Below are positions 47,973-61,829 of a DNA stretch of 64,000 bases, one piece after another (positions within the stretch are counted from its first letter, which is position 1; every line of letters starts with the position of its first letter). The translations under genes and the position numbers were made by a program. The DNA lies in contig CM025853.1 of NCBI GenBank assembly GCA_003952965.2, positions 31,872,615 through 31,936,614 on the forward strand, in the 5' to 3' direction. The stretch is from Morella rubra (taxonomy: Eukaryota; Streptophyta; Magnoliopsida; Fagales; Myricaceae). A model generated the notes under the pieces. The model did not search any database. It was not told the origin of the DNA and saw only the letters and a list, made by a program, of their open reading frames with translations.

Positions 47973-50104
47973 GCATGAGCGTTCTTGAGTTGACAGAGGA
48001 CTTGGTTTCTTTGTCGAATATCAAAAACACAGACCAGGTTGTTGTGTAGTAGAATATTGTTTTTATGTTCTTGGGAGGTGTACTGTAGACTATCTATGGT
48101 TGGTTGCTTGTGTTCTTATGTTTGGTCTTTAAACTACGAGGAACCATTTGAGAGTTGTGTTTTTGCAAATTTGTAGCAATGAGTTGTGCCATGCAACTTA
48201 TTCTGCGATGTCACAATTCAATTTGTATGTAACTTATTGAAACTCTGTAGGAATCATTCATTGTGATTTGTGTCAAACTGAATCCAGTTTATGGTCCAAT
48301 CTTCTACATTCCCAGTCCCCAACCGAGGTCAACAACGAAGTGCTATAGAGTCTTGTTGTGGTGGGACAGAATAACCCACGCACACAATTTTCCAAATAAG
48401 CTCCTGGTTTTTATATGGCCTGTTTAACGTTTTGTAGAGATTGGGTGCAGGGGACAAATACACTCTAGTGAGTTTTGCCTCCGAAGTTTTCTTGGTAGTG
48501 CATGTGATGCATGTGAGGTATATAACGTGAGTCCAAATAGCTTGATTCTGCAGCCTTCAGTTTCTTAGTCACCAACTTCTGGTCTCTTTGCACCAAAGTA
48601 AAACATCTCCTCTATAGTCATCTTGACTTTTCAATTCCATGGTTGTCGACTTAAAAAGAGAGATGACAATGAGATCCTGAGAAAGAGTGTAGCGAGGTGT
48701 AGAAAGAAGACATGGAGAAGGCCAAGATGTTGGACGAGGGCCAGTGTCTGTGCCTGTGGCACTTTTCATACTGGTCACGCCGACATTGCTGATACAGATA
48801 GCAGGGAAACACCAGTTCACGGAATTCAATAACTTCCAGACGAGTGGAGTCCGACTTCCATACTGGTTCATTCCATCCTTTTCTTTGCTGCATATTCATT
48901 TTCTTGTGAGCTTTTGGTGTCCACATGCACTGGCTCATAGCCCTGACACTAAACACCACTCATATCTTCGAGTTTCTGAGTTAGCAGGATTGTTCTGTGC
49001 TTCTGTTGGTTGCTATCTTGTGCCCTGCTTGTTTTCTGATTCTCTAATATTGAAGGTTCGTCATAAGTGAAATTACTAGTATTAGAAACAAATTTCAGTC
49101 GATTCTAACTATAAGGTCAAATTGTTTGAGTTTGACTATTTTGATGTCTTTTTTTCTTCTTCTTCTTCTTCTTCTTCTTTCTAGGCGATGTGTAGTTCTT
49201 AATTACTCAAGAGGTACTGATTTAAAATTCTAGAGATTATACCTGGGAAGGTATGCAGTTTGACATAAATCATCTCTTTGAATAATATTTCATATTTTAC
49301 GGTGGTCAATTATAGTTGATAAGGCTACGTTTGCTAACAGAGAGTCGGTTTCAGGTCTCAAATTTGAATTTTGAGTCTAAAGTTTTGAGTCCATGTTTGG
49401 ATGGGCTGAGTGTTATTTTTAAGTCTTTAAATCCAATAACGGCACAAAACTAACGGCAATCAGCCCAAAAAAAAAAAAAAGGTAAACAAAAAGAAAAAAA
49501 AAAAAGAAGAGAGAAGAAAACCGACGTCTTTTTTCACCCCATCCTCCCTCGTCTCTTTCTCCATCTCTCTCTCCTGTGTGATTGCTGCCTACACGCCACC
49601 TAGAGAGCACTTCTCCGAATCACCCAAAATTTCTGCATTTGTTTCGTTGTGGAATTGCAACTTCTTCTCCTTTGATCTTGGGGTTCCTTGTTACTGTGCT
49701 CCATGCGCTCTCTCTTTGTCTCTCTAGCTAGGGATATTTAGGAGAGAAATAGAAGACGAAGTTGGGTTCTGAGTCCTTAAGCGAAATGTAAGCATCTCTC
49801 TTTTTTTTTTCCTTCATTTATCTGCAATGTCTGATTATTATGTTCTTTTTTCTGTCCTAGAAAGTGGAGGACATTTGAAAGAAAGTAGGAAACCTTGATG
49901 GAGTCAGGTTTTATTTTTCTTGTGAAAATTTGAACTTTTTGTTTATGTTTTGTTCTGCTTTGTTTTCTTGCTACCAAACAGCGAGGGTGTGGGTCCTCTT
50001 TTTCAAATTGTTCTAATGCCACTGTTTTGGAGTAGAATTAATGATTTTATTTTTGTTGTTTTTGGTTTAAATCAAAAGTAAAATGTTAACAAGATAAGCA
50101 AAAG
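47973..50104. other. Intergenic sequence with a TTC microsatellite
   Basis: I see no confident gene. A TTC repeat lies at about 49149-49181. A minus-strand frame near 48651-48959 contains FPCYLYQQCRRDQYEKC, faintly like the CxxxR/YEKC part of complex I subunit NDUFB7, too weak to call. AT- and poly(T)-rich stretches follow up to the second gap. Confidence 0.35.
49149..49181. repeat. TTC trinucleotide microsatellite
   Basis: There are about ten tandem TTC/CTT units without interruption, in non-coding DNA. Confidence 0.85.
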
Positions 50105-50198
50105 NNNNNNNNNNNNNNNNNNNNNNNNNNNNNNNNNNNNNNNNNNNNNNNNNNNNNNNNNNNNNNNNNNNNNNNNNNNNNNNNNNNNNNNNNNNNNN
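50105..50198. other. Assembly gap, 94 N
   Basis: This run of 94 undetermined bases immediately precedes the start of the second copy of the long duplicated block. Confidence 0.99.
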
Positions 50199-51622
50199 GG
50201 TTGTAGCCTGTAGGGGGGCTGAAGCCCGTACGCTGGAGGTCTACCCTCGCCGAAGGGCGTGAGTGCCGACAGCCTCCGTCTGTGACTCTGCGTGGGTGCG
50301 TGCGCGCCTGCAAGCAATGGAACGAACGTGTCTTGGCTCACAGCTGATTTATGAAAATGGCCAGGGCTCATGGAAGTGACCCGTTCCGAGGGAGCATTAT
50401 GATGGGCTTTATTGTGTTGAAAAAAGGCCGAATACATTGGTTACTGAGGCGAAATATTTGGACCCAAAGAGAGGCCCAATTGCTTGCGAAATCTGTTATC
50501 CTCGTTGCTAAATGAGCCTTTCTAAGCACCGTTACCATATAAGTCACCCATGACGACAGTATCTACTATCTTGTATCTTCAGGAATGAGGAATCCCACTT
50601 GTGACGTAGAAACACGTTTGGTACGGATTTCAGGATTAAGAACTTAAGAGGGTAACCAAGGGATTGAAATGTAATTAAATGAATTTGTTTGGGAAGATTT
50701 CATCTTTCTTACTATCCACTGCAAAATTTGTCTCCTTAATACCTTTGAAAGACAATATTAAAAGCCATGATTTTGAGGTCGAACGTTTGTTCTTGGTTGT
50801 CTGTTTGACATTATTTTTTCTGGTGATTTTAGGTATCTTTTCTTATTCATCCATCAAATTTGAGGACAACAATAAAAACAAGGAAATATCTCCGACCACC
50901 TGACCCAACATTCTGTACTTTTAAGGAAAGAAGGTGATATGGAAACGAGCACATCTCAGAAAAACATTACTAATTTAACAGGATTTACAAACAAATCTGA
51001 TATTCAATTCGTGTGATTTGGTTCCCTAACAAATGATTCAAACCACATAACACACCTAAGAAATGAAATGAAATAGTTCGAACTGGTTCTGTTTTAATGG
51101 TAATTTTTATTTGTGGACCATTAAAGAGTTGCATCATTATACATGAATCTACTCGGTCTGAACATTTGTGTGTCTTGAGATGTCGGACCACCAAAGGAAG
51201 TACACAAAACCTGTTACTGGGTAATGTGTATGGCTTTCATCCTTGGCATGTAATCAACATGCTTTGCCTGTGCCCAACAATCTTTCGTGTAAATCATGGA
51301 CTTCCATTAATCATGAATTTTGGAGAAATATATCAAAGAGAATAGCTTGGAAAACTATGAATGGTAAATTCTTTGTATGCTTATGAGCTAATTTTATGGG
51401 TGCACAACAGCTGAACAGGAATCGTTACTTTCCAAAAGTTGTATGAAACCAGTAGAGACATATACAGGACTCTCCTTTGACTACGTTAGTGACAGACCTT
51501 TAAACCTACGATAGACTAAATCATTAGTCACAATCCTATCAATACAAACACAATAGCAATTCCAACGATCCTATTTAAACCCATGTTATAGCTAGTGACT
51601 AAACACATTCAAGGGAGCATCA

Positions 51623-52153
51623 CTAAGGAACAGGTCCCAGATAATCACCCTCCAAACTGACCAGTACATGAAATTCCCGTTCAGCCTCCATCCACCTTGT
51701 TCCAATCACAATGACGCGAACCACCACATCTTTTTCAATCTTGGACTGATTGTCGTTGAACACTGGATTCCCCCCCAGGCAGATAGGAGTAATCTGGCAT
51801 TTTCAGATGGGAAAGATACATGTCTTCTACTGGCCCACATCTCAAGAAGACCCCACGCTTCAGCACCTTGTGGACAACCCCCTCTAAGATCTCTCCACTG
51901 TAAAGCTTGAAGGTGACACCGCTAAAAACAACTGGAAACATTACATCTCCCGTTTGCTGTCTCACTCTCCCCTCACCTATGCTGTCTAGAGTTATGACAG
52001 CAAGATAGTACCCAAGATCCTTGGTGGCCTTTCCACTCGCAAAGTCCTGCAAAAGGCGGATAATATAATTGATCGTTGGAGCATCAATCCTTTTGCATCC
52101 AAGTTTTCAGCAGGGATTATGACATTCCAAGGCAACTGAACTTTGAGAAACAT
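51623..52153 (-). pseudogene. Broken NRPE7-type copy, duplicate of 6210-6740
   Basis: It carries exactly the same two frame breaks as the copy at 6210-6740 and is otherwise identical as far as I compared. Its decay therefore predates the 10.9-kb duplication, or it is the same locus assembled twice. Confidence 0.85.
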
Positions 52154-53892
52154 CTTGTTTTTCCTCCTGTCACAGACCAAAACAATATTACAGTAACCAT
52201 GAGAATTTTAACTGCATTTTCAAAATTTCACCGTAAGGTTATCATCTTCTGAGATGTCTGTCCAAAGGTAACACTTTTGAGAGGATGCACCATACAATCT
52301 GCAGAAAGAAACCATCATATTCGAATTGACGCGCAATTGTATGGAAAAACATCAAGGATCACGAGAAACCAACATGATTAAGAACAAAATTCTGGAGATA
52401 ATTGTCATACTCCCGCATTAGTTAACCATTCCACCAGCATGTCATCTGATGTCAATTATGTCTAACTAGCTGAATTCGAACAGTCAATACTCGGTCCGAC
52501 GATGCTAGAATACAGTCCTAGATAAAGAGAATGGAATTTGATTAGCCCTAGGTGTTAATGACTAATCAAATTCCGTTCTCTTTATCCATTTAGTTGGCCA
52601 AAAAAAAAATGAGAGAAAATTGAAAACTTTGATTTACCTTACGGGTACACGGGTGTAGGGGGGCTGAGGCCCGAAGCTGGAGGTCTACTCTCGCCGAAGG
52701 GCGTGAGTGCCGAGAGTCTCGGTCTCTGACTCTGCTTGGGTGAGTGCGCGCGCGCCTGCAAGCAAAAAACTTGTCTCGGCTCACCGCTCATTTATGAAAA
52801 AGGCCAGGGCAAAGCAAAGTGATCCCGTTTAGAAGGAGCATTATGATGGGCCTTGTTGTGTGAAAAAAGGCAGAATATGTTGGTTACTGAGGAAATATTT
52901 GGACCCCAAAGAGAGGCCCAATTGCTAGCGAAAACTGTTATCCTCGTTACCAAATGAGCCTTTCTAAGCACCGTTACCAAATAAGTCACCAACTGACATG
53001 GGGTTTGGTTCCCAAACTGGTGAGGGTTTAAAAATTTTTAGTGTATCGAAATTAGTGAAAAAATAAAGAGAGAAGATGATTTGAGGAAATTTTTTATGTT
53101 TATTTTGATTAAAAAAATGATTTGATAGAAAAAAGATTATTTTATTAGGCCAAATATTTGAAATTACCAAAATTTTGAGAGCCAAACACAGATGTACGGA
53201 TTTCAGATCAAGAACTTGAGTGGGTAACCAAGGAATTGTGAATTTATTTGGGAAGATTTCATCTTTCTTACCATCCACTACAAAATTTGTCGCCTTAACA
53301 CCTTTCAAAGACAATATTAAAAGCCATGATTTTCAGAGGTCGCACGTCTGTTCTTGGTTGTCTGTTTGCCATTATTTTTCTGGTGATTTGAGGTATCTTT
53401 TCTTATTCATCCATCAAATTTGAGGACAATAATAAAACAAGGAAATATCTCCTACCACCTGACCCACGCTTCTGTACTTTTAAGGAAAGAAGGTGATATG
53501 GAAACTAGCACATCTCGGAAAACATTTACTAATTTAACAGGATTTACAAACAAATCTGATATTCAGTTCGTGTGATTTGGTTCCCTGACAAATGATTCAA
53601 ACCACACAACACACACTAAGAAATAAAATAGTTCGAACTGGTTCTGTTTTAATGGTAATTTCCATTTGTGGACCATAAAAGAGTTGCATCATAGGCAATG
53701 GTGAACAAAGAATTATTGCTTTCTTTCTTTCTATCTCTAGGCTTTGTGAATTATTGCTTATATAACAGAGATATCTGCCCTCTCATCATGATCTCTTTGA
53801 CAGTTCCATTTATGCAAACATTGTAAGCCAATAACATTGAACTGAACGCACGATCGTATAACCGAAGAAGACATTCAACAAAAGACTTCTCT

Positions 53893-56800
53893 CTAGTTAT
53901 CGATGTTCTTCATGTATTCCTTCGAGAGTTTAGTCTCCATTACCAGCCGCTGTTCTTTGATGAGAGAATACCCAGATTCAAGTAAAGCCTCTACCGTTTG
54001 CTGCACAACCACATGCAAAACCAGATTCAAGTAAAGCTTCTTCAATGTAATCCAAATAATTTTGTGGTTGGTATGGAGTAAACTTGAAGCTTAATATTAA
54101 GGGGGTGTTTGTTTGTCAAAATTTCGGGAATATTTACTTTATTGAGATTTATTGGGGTTTATGAAAGGTGAAGTATGTATGTGTAAAAGTTAAAAATTTT
54201 GGAGTGTGTTTGTTTTGCTGGAAATTTTCATGCCCAAAATATTGGGGAAACAAACGGTACCTAAATAAGGGTATCGACTGCAAAAATTTTATAATTCTGA
54301 AGGGACACAGATAACTCATAACCCTGTAGTTTAGGGTGGTTCGCTACTATTGCCATCTATATTAAACTTTTCATACCGTGTTCAGTGTTGGACTCGTTAC
54401 TACTTTTCTATGACCAATATATACAAACAAAAATTTTAGGGCTCAAGGGTATGCATCCTCCTTTTAATCTTTAATTTTCTGATGGAACAGAGATTTCATT
54501 ACTGAATGAACCAAACCAATACCAAGAAAAAAAAGAAAGAAGAATGAACCAAACCAATAAATAACTGATCAAACAGGAAAGGATTGCCCTAAAGAAGCTG
54601 ATTTGAAGAGAAAATAGAAGGCATATGATTGATTACTCACCTTGGGGGGAGTGAACGCAGGAAGTTTTTCAGTCTTTTTTCGTCTGAGAAGTTTGTCCCC
54701 AAGTTTTTCAACACCTCCAATATCATCAATCCACTAAAATGGAAAGACAGTTAAGTTAATAATGCGTATAAGTTGTTAAAATCTTCACAAGAAAATTGTC
54801 TGTGCCTGTCTAGGAATTTTTTTTTTTGTGGGGGGGGGTAAGGTTCTGTTTAGGAATTCCATACTTGAGAAACAACAAATTATTTACTGCTTAAGAGACA
54901 ATAGAAGAAATTGGCAAACCTTATTCCAGAAGCCATTTTATCAAAACCCTCTCTCTCTCTCTCTCTGTGCATACAGATACCCTCTACATATACTCTGGTA
55001 CATTACATGCCAGCAATAAAATACTAGGCTATAGAATGGTACAATCTCTGTACAAGAGAACAGAGGATACACAAGAAAACAAAAATATTTTGCCATTGTC
55101 TTTCACAATTCAAAACAAGATGTCGTATACCTTTGAGATTGACCTATCATATGTTCGTGACCTGAGAGCTCCATAAAAATCCAAAGCTGCTCAGTCACCA
55201 AAGCATATACATAAATTAGAAAACTAGAATGTAACAATGAAACAACAGCAAGGATTTGAAGAAGCAAATAAGCTTGCAACAGCTGATATTCCTGAAATTT
55301 ATTTTGAAAGCTGCTATATCTATCTAGAAACTAAAAGAAATAGAGTCAGTGCACACTTCTCTCCAACGCTGGATTATTCTATCCTTTCAGTGGCTTTTCC
55401 TTTCAATCATTGAGATTTCTTCATTTAAAATCTCCATGTCATGTCTCTTTTACATCTGTTTTATATGCTTGTCTATTAATGTGTATAACAACACAAACAC
55501 TAATCTTCTTTCCTTAACAGATGTATACACACAGAGAGACACAGATACCTATATGGGGCCATTGCTGAAATAATTAGATTACAGAAACCAAGACAAGTGA
55601 CGTAAAACTGGTATGCCAAAGGGTTTGTATAAGTGCAGTTACCAGCATCCATATATACATTTAAGGTGGATTTTCCCTTTTTTACCCCAATATTTTTAGC
55701 AAAGGTCAAAGATCTGAAGCGATAGAGTCTCTTAATGACAGAGAAGCTGGATTAAAACTTTAATAGAAGTGAAAATTCTGATAACCAGGCAATTTCCACC
55801 AACGAAGCATCTTGTGCTGCAATGACCGTTGATATAATCGGTGGCTGAGGGATATGCAAATTCTGATCCACAGTGTTGAAAAAGCGATTAACAAAAGGGA
55901 TGATGAATCTGGATTATTTCAATAAGGATTGTGGAGCTTGATGGATGAGATGAACAAAACTATAGATTTTGAAAGATGAGATCAATGTTTTGAACTATAA
56001 ATGTTAAGGGGAAGGAATTAGATGTCGATGATAGATGAAACATAGAGGAAGAAACTGTCCACGAAATTAAGAGGATGCCCTCTCTTGAAGTCTGACGTAG
56101 TCAACTTGATGCAGTTATTTTTGTCCTATATAATTTGGGACATCATTATTCTTAACCTCTATGTGGGGAGGTTGTCAATCCTCTAGTGAAATTGGGATCT
56201 TATGATGGTTTGTCTCTTCAGCACTCCCTTCGCTTCCTAGGAAGTACCCAAGCCCACGTGGATGGAGTATACACAGGGAGCACACTTGACAGGAAATAGA
56301 CACAGGCGGTAGAGAGAGAAACAGGGTAGATCGTTCAACACCTGCGGCACAAAGCCATTTTTGACCTATGGGTCTAGAGTGTATAGGAATACGTAACTAC
56401 ACATTTCTGTAAGTATTTGGAGTAGGAATTACTTCTGTAGTTATTTAATGTTAGCATATGTAACTGGACGGTACTCGAGCTTCGGATCAATGTCCCCAAG
56501 CAAATAGTGATTGGCCCGAGGCAGCTGAAGTACAAGAAATAAATTCTGTAGAAACGATGGGTTAAGGTTACGAAACAAGCTTGACAGTCCCGCATGAAGC
56601 AAAAGACTTAGACCCAGTTCTCTTCAATAACCCTAGAACTTCACTCAACAGGTGGCCCTAATTTAAGCTACGTTGAAATGATTGAGTACTCATCTAGATA
56701 ACTGAGGACATGAGACACCATCAGATACCCTTAGCTATCTTTTCCTCTTGATACAACTTGCATAATAGAAGCAAGGTGAGGGAGCATGCAATCATGTGAA

Positions 56801-59800
56801 ATGAATCAGACAAATCAGAGATCTATCACAAGGAAGCCTTAAAACCTGTACAAAAGTGCATGAACGAAAAAGTAGAATAAGTAAAAGTTGACTAGACCCA
56901 ATATCTAAAGAGTGATAAGACGAATCACCACAACCATCACAATGATCGTATCATCGAGGTAAATAATGCAAGCAGATTGAAAATATAGGTAATATACTGT
57001 AATAGCATCCAAAGTTAATGGTACAGGGTTACCTACGCATTTCAACAAGTTCCACACTCTACAAAAGCTAACAGAAAAGTAAACAATTCTAGAACGGATA
57101 TTAACGTAAAGAGTAGTTACCTTGATTAGGAAATTTGTCCACAATTCTTACCACATCGTCAATAGAAATGTCATCCTTCTTATACATTTGGTGAACAATG
57201 TTGACAATGTCTTCACGGTTAGGCTGCCTGTTTAACAAACAATATATAGAAAAAGGTTGACATGGCTTTATTCCACATGGGCTAGAGTTCTACAGATAAC
57301 AGCATGCACATTGCTAATGGTAGATACAACATAGTAGAAACAAAACTTCAAAAGTACTTTGAAGCATTGCTGACATAAAACTGCAACCAAGAAGGCCATC
57401 CAGGCAGTTTCTTGGATAGTTTTAGCAGCTTTATGAAAAACAAGTGACAGAAAAGAGAATATTTGCGGCAAAAGATAATCACAAACCAGTAGAACTTGTC
57501 CATCCTTCCATCACGAATCAATGGAGCATAAATAGTTGATAAATCATTCCCGGTAACAATGATGGGAATTCTATTTGTGATATCTGACTCTCGCCAGTCT
57601 TGTCCGATACTTACTCTTGTCGGATTATCTGACAGATTCATCAGTGTTCCAACAACAATTTGATTGTTGACGGTCATTTGGGTGTTTCCTACAAGGAACA
57701 GAAATATACGGCGAAGTAGTTTTTAGATAGTTCGAAAACAAGGACTAACAGCAGAAGTCAAGAAAAACTGAGAGGTAGAAGATTGAAAGAGTATAGTTTA
57801 TGGTTTGGCTTTTTCACTTTTCTATTTGATTTCACTCTAATTCTCCTGTCCAACTTTAGCATTTCATTTTCCTTCTCTTCTTCCATTTTGTGTATTTCCA
57901 ATCTTTCCAGTCCAAACAACCGGAAGCTCACCAAATCTACCAAGGCCAGCATCAATATCATTGATCATCAAACAGCTCATCTTGCCCTGCAGTAGCCAGA
58001 AAAATGAAACTAAACTCCAATGATAACTTGGAGAAAAAACAAATAGCAAATACTAGAAGTAATATCCATCAGTGCCCTCCAAAGTCAGATATTAACTGTA
58101 TAGAATTTCATTTCAAATTGATTTTATTATGTTAAACCTTAAGAAAAGTCACTGTGATGAACATAGTCTAAGTCTTGTAGCTGCTAAATCTAGCACTTGC
58201 AAATTGTGTCATAAATCGATCTTGAGTCCTAATTTTCTAATATTGCAATCAAATGCATTTTACAGATTTTCAATCAAGAAGAGTGTACTGGCACGAGAGA
58301 CTGAGGGCACTAGAGACTGAATGGAAAGGATGTCGGCTTTTACCAGTCTATAGATGAGTTGCGCCTAGTTACAGCTAGCTCTCTCAATTTTCCTTAACTC
58401 CTTTCTCTATTTTCCCACACACTCTGTTCTTGATGGACATAATTAAGTAACACAGATTAAAGTAAGGCACAGGACATGTCAAATAAATTAAGGAGGGATA
58501 ATCATTTGGATATGACAGAGTTAAACAAGAAAAACCCTGCAAAATAGATCACATCAAAAATTACTATCTAACTTCATAACCCTAGACATACATATATCAA
58601 CAGTGGAAGTGGTAAAGCTTCTAACTTGGTTCTGGACCACTTGAGAAGCTGTTCTGTAGCGGTCACGTATCAATTTTCCAGGTTCCCCTGTTAATTGTTA
58701 AGTTTTAGAAAATGATCTTAACATTAACATCAAACAAAACGCATGGAAAACCACAGAAAAAAAGAACTCTCAAATCTTGCAGAGACCAAACGCTCAACAT
58801 TTACAACTTGAAAAGGGACAAGTTTGTAGGAAGCGGCAAGATAAATGCCATTGAGTACCACTTATTTTGGAAATAACAAAAAACAGAATCCATTTTTTAA
58901 CTGAGCAAAGAAATACTTGCACTAATTCTAGAATTTTCAAACTAACCCAAGCATAAAACTGTCTTATAAGATAATTTTTTACCGAAATGTCAACAACATA
59001 ACCATAGTGCCTTTACGATGTGATAAGTAAGATTAGATTTGTTTCTCTTCTTTTCCTTTTGTTTTCTGTACCCCCCTCCCCCCTCCCCCCCCCTTTCTTT
59101 GGCTTCAGAAGAAGACATGCCATGTATCGATTAATACGTAAATTCACATCGGGAAAAACTAGAAAATAAGGCTCTGTCCTATTAAGATTGATAGAGCAAC
59201 ACCCGTTTTTTATCTTTGGCTAACATTATTACTCATCCAATCCATTCAGATAGATCTATAGGCCATAAAGGCAACAATCCTTTGTGCTTCATTTGAATTG
59301 ATAGACCTAAAGAGGAAAATCTTTTGCATTTCTGCAAATTGAGACAACCCAATTTCTGATATCATGTATAGGCAAAAAAGTATGCCTTTCGTTGAGAGGA
59401 AAAAAGGCACTAGACTGATATAGTGGCATTCTGATCTCTTAAATTGAGCATCTTCATCTGTTCCATGAATCAGTTTTTATATGTGAAAATGGATGAAGGG
59501 CAACATCTTTCCAGATGCTGTCCTATCATACTTTCATTATATATATTTTTGAAGAATCAAAAATAGAATCTACAACACCCAAACACAGCCCCGCCCATGG
59601 ACTTGGGCTGTAACTCAGGTAATTTCAAAGTCAAGGCATGCTAGAAATGCATCATACCAGCTCTTTCAGATTCCAGCTCTCCAGCAGACATTATAACAGG
59701 TTCGACTCCCATGGTTTGGAATATAAGTTCAGTCTGAAATGATTTCCCTTGCCCTTTTCCCCCCCAGATACCTGTATCATATTTCGAAAAAACAAGAAGA

Positions 59801-60996
59801 AATAAAAACTGCGTCTAAAAGCAAATCTCCTTTGTTTTCCCCCTCTTTCCTTGTGCTGAAATCCACATGACTCTAAAATAGAATTATTCTTGTCAAAACG
59901 GGAATACAGAACATTAAGAATTTTCCCAACTCCAAGAGCTATGACAATTCAGATAGCACAATAATTAGAAGAGAAAGTAATTCACATAAATCTTAAGAAG
60001 CTTGTCAATACATAGCGATTGGTCATTACATTTTAAGAAGAGCAAGACGATAAAGAAAGAGCACTTCCAACAGGAACCACCGACAAAATGAATTTCTCAA
60101 AATAATTGTCTAACAAACCTTCTCCTCTTTAAGCAAATTTGTTACCAGTAAAAACCTATTATCAGTACTTACCAAGTATCAAAGGAACCTTGGTATTGAG
60201 AAGATGAGAAATATAGTTCTTCACAATGTGGGTTACAGCAGCAACAGCAAAACAGATACAGAAGAACGTGAGTATCAATGTATAACTGCAAAGAAACATT
60301 GATACGACCTGTTATTTGCATTTACTGGGATTTTAAGTTGAACAAAGCATGAGAACCTCCAAGAAGAAACAACACAATCTTGTAAACCTTAGATCAAAAG
60401 CAAAATTGTCTTATATCTGTTGACATAAGTGTCATGTCCTCAAATGCTGAATGCCAGAAGTCAAACCAACCGGTGTCCTACAAATCCACACATTGCAGTA
60501 GAAGCCCTTCTGAGCTTAGTATCCATGTTTTGAATCATGCAAGTTGAACCATCATAACAATCATCTTGCTGAGGGATTCATATTTTGCGGCTGCATAAAT
60601 ATTATAAATGGGCAAAGATACTTATGTTTTTTAGCAACGATGCACATTAACAGAAATATATGGGCTATTCTACCTTAAAGCTAATTGCAGACTGTGACCA
60701 TCTTTTGCTGTTTCTTAAATTCTAGAGCACCAACACATCCGAAGTATCAAGTTTGCAGACATGGGCAAATGAAAAATATAGCAAATAACTACATTCAACA
60801 CCCTTCCCCAACTTTTACGAATAATAAAATACAAAACAACCATTGAGATGACAGACAACAAACATAAAAGTCTGTCTAGCAATGAGAAGGTGACTAGAGT
60901 TTATTCAATTTGTACCAAAGTTTCTGACTGCTAACATGATTCATCACTGTGTTTTTTTTACCTTTGCCCAGTTTCATAGAACTTACCAACTTTATC
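53893..60996 (-). pseudogene. RCA-like copy lacking intact exons 1 and 2
   Basis: Ten exons match exons 3-12 of the intact gene: 60987-60996, 60173-60235, 59658-59771, 58626-58687, 57932-57986, 57487-57688, 57121-57227, 55131-55186, 54641-54733 and 53893-54000. Their coding sequence is intact from the microexon to the stop, including Walker A, Walker B and the sensor motifs. The transit peptide exon and a complete exon 2 are missing; only shards lie beyond 61138. The exon-4 acceptor lacks its AG (CTGCTG), as in the partial copy at 17.4-21.1 kb. As assembled it cannot make the full protein. Confidence 0.85.
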
Positions 60997-61138
60997 CTGT
61001 AAAAGAAAAGCAAATGGAAAAATGTAAATACACAATGAAATCAGGATTGCAAGATGATTTAAATATATTGTGAAAAATTAAAAGAACCGTAAAGCAAAAT
61101 GCAATAGACTCAACAACAGAAGCAACACCATTAACATT

Positions 61139-61829
61139 ATCTTCAAATTGTCATCTTTTTAAGAAGATTGTCACTTACAATACAACAACCCTCCACCAGC
61201 CCCTCATTTCCACAGTTGAAATCTTGGATAGCAAACACAACTATATGTCAGGTGAACTAAAAGTGATCCAGCAAAAATTACCACGAGGGGGCAGTAATTG
61301 TAAGTACAATGCAGTTCAAGTACAAGAAATTAGAAGGATCCTATACAGTAACACAAATATATATGTACCATGAAGACAGGAGCAATGTAGTAATCAAGAT
61401 ACTCAAATGACCTCGTCACTTTCTGAAGACCAAGACACTCTCCAAGGTTGCAAAGTTACAAGAAAATTGCCGTCATTTAGCTAAATAGTTATCAGTCTTT
61501 ACCGAAGTAAAGACATCTTGAACAGAACATTATCATATTTCCAACATCTGTATGAAAACTGCGTCTACAAAGATAGACAAAATACCTCGAAAAGACAAGT
61601 ACCTAGCATGCTCTTAAAACTATGATGTCATTCTTGTCAAGCCACATTCGAACAAAGTTCCGAATGCAAACCAATAGACGTAGACAACATAACATTAAAA
61701 CCACAGAAGAGCAAGAGCTAATTGAAACCGGCAACTTGAACACTTAAAGAATGTAACTAATTCTCATAGCGGATGGTCATTAGACGATCAAGAAGAAACA
61801 TGCCATGTAATTAATACAAATTCACATCC
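61139..61829. other. Scrambled junction made of RCA-like shards
   Basis: Short pieces of RCA-like intron and exon sequence follow each other with many deletions. They include a shortened exon 2 (ATGAAGACAGGAGCAATG near 61369), phrases from exon 1 (AGAAAATTGCCG near 61461), and pieces like intron 4-5 sequence (AAACTGCGTCTA near 61556, GGATGGTCATTA near 61770). Other stretches match nothing I can find in the window. No frame survives. Confidence 0.65.

Larger units (their letters stand above)
50199..61138. repeat. Long duplicated block, second copy
   Basis: This matches 4786-15724 almost base for base in the same orientation. The left end coincides with an N gap. The right end stops inside intron 2 of the RCA-like copy, where scrambled sequence begins. 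It includes the broken NRPE7 copy, the hairpin (arms 52520-52545 and 52562-52587), both small MITEs and ten RCA-like exons. Confidence 0.92.

Noticed and set aside
48569-48959. Possible NDUFB7-like (complex I) fragment on the minus strand.
   Set aside because: Only a short CRRDQYEKC-like run agrees; the flanking residues and splice sites do not.
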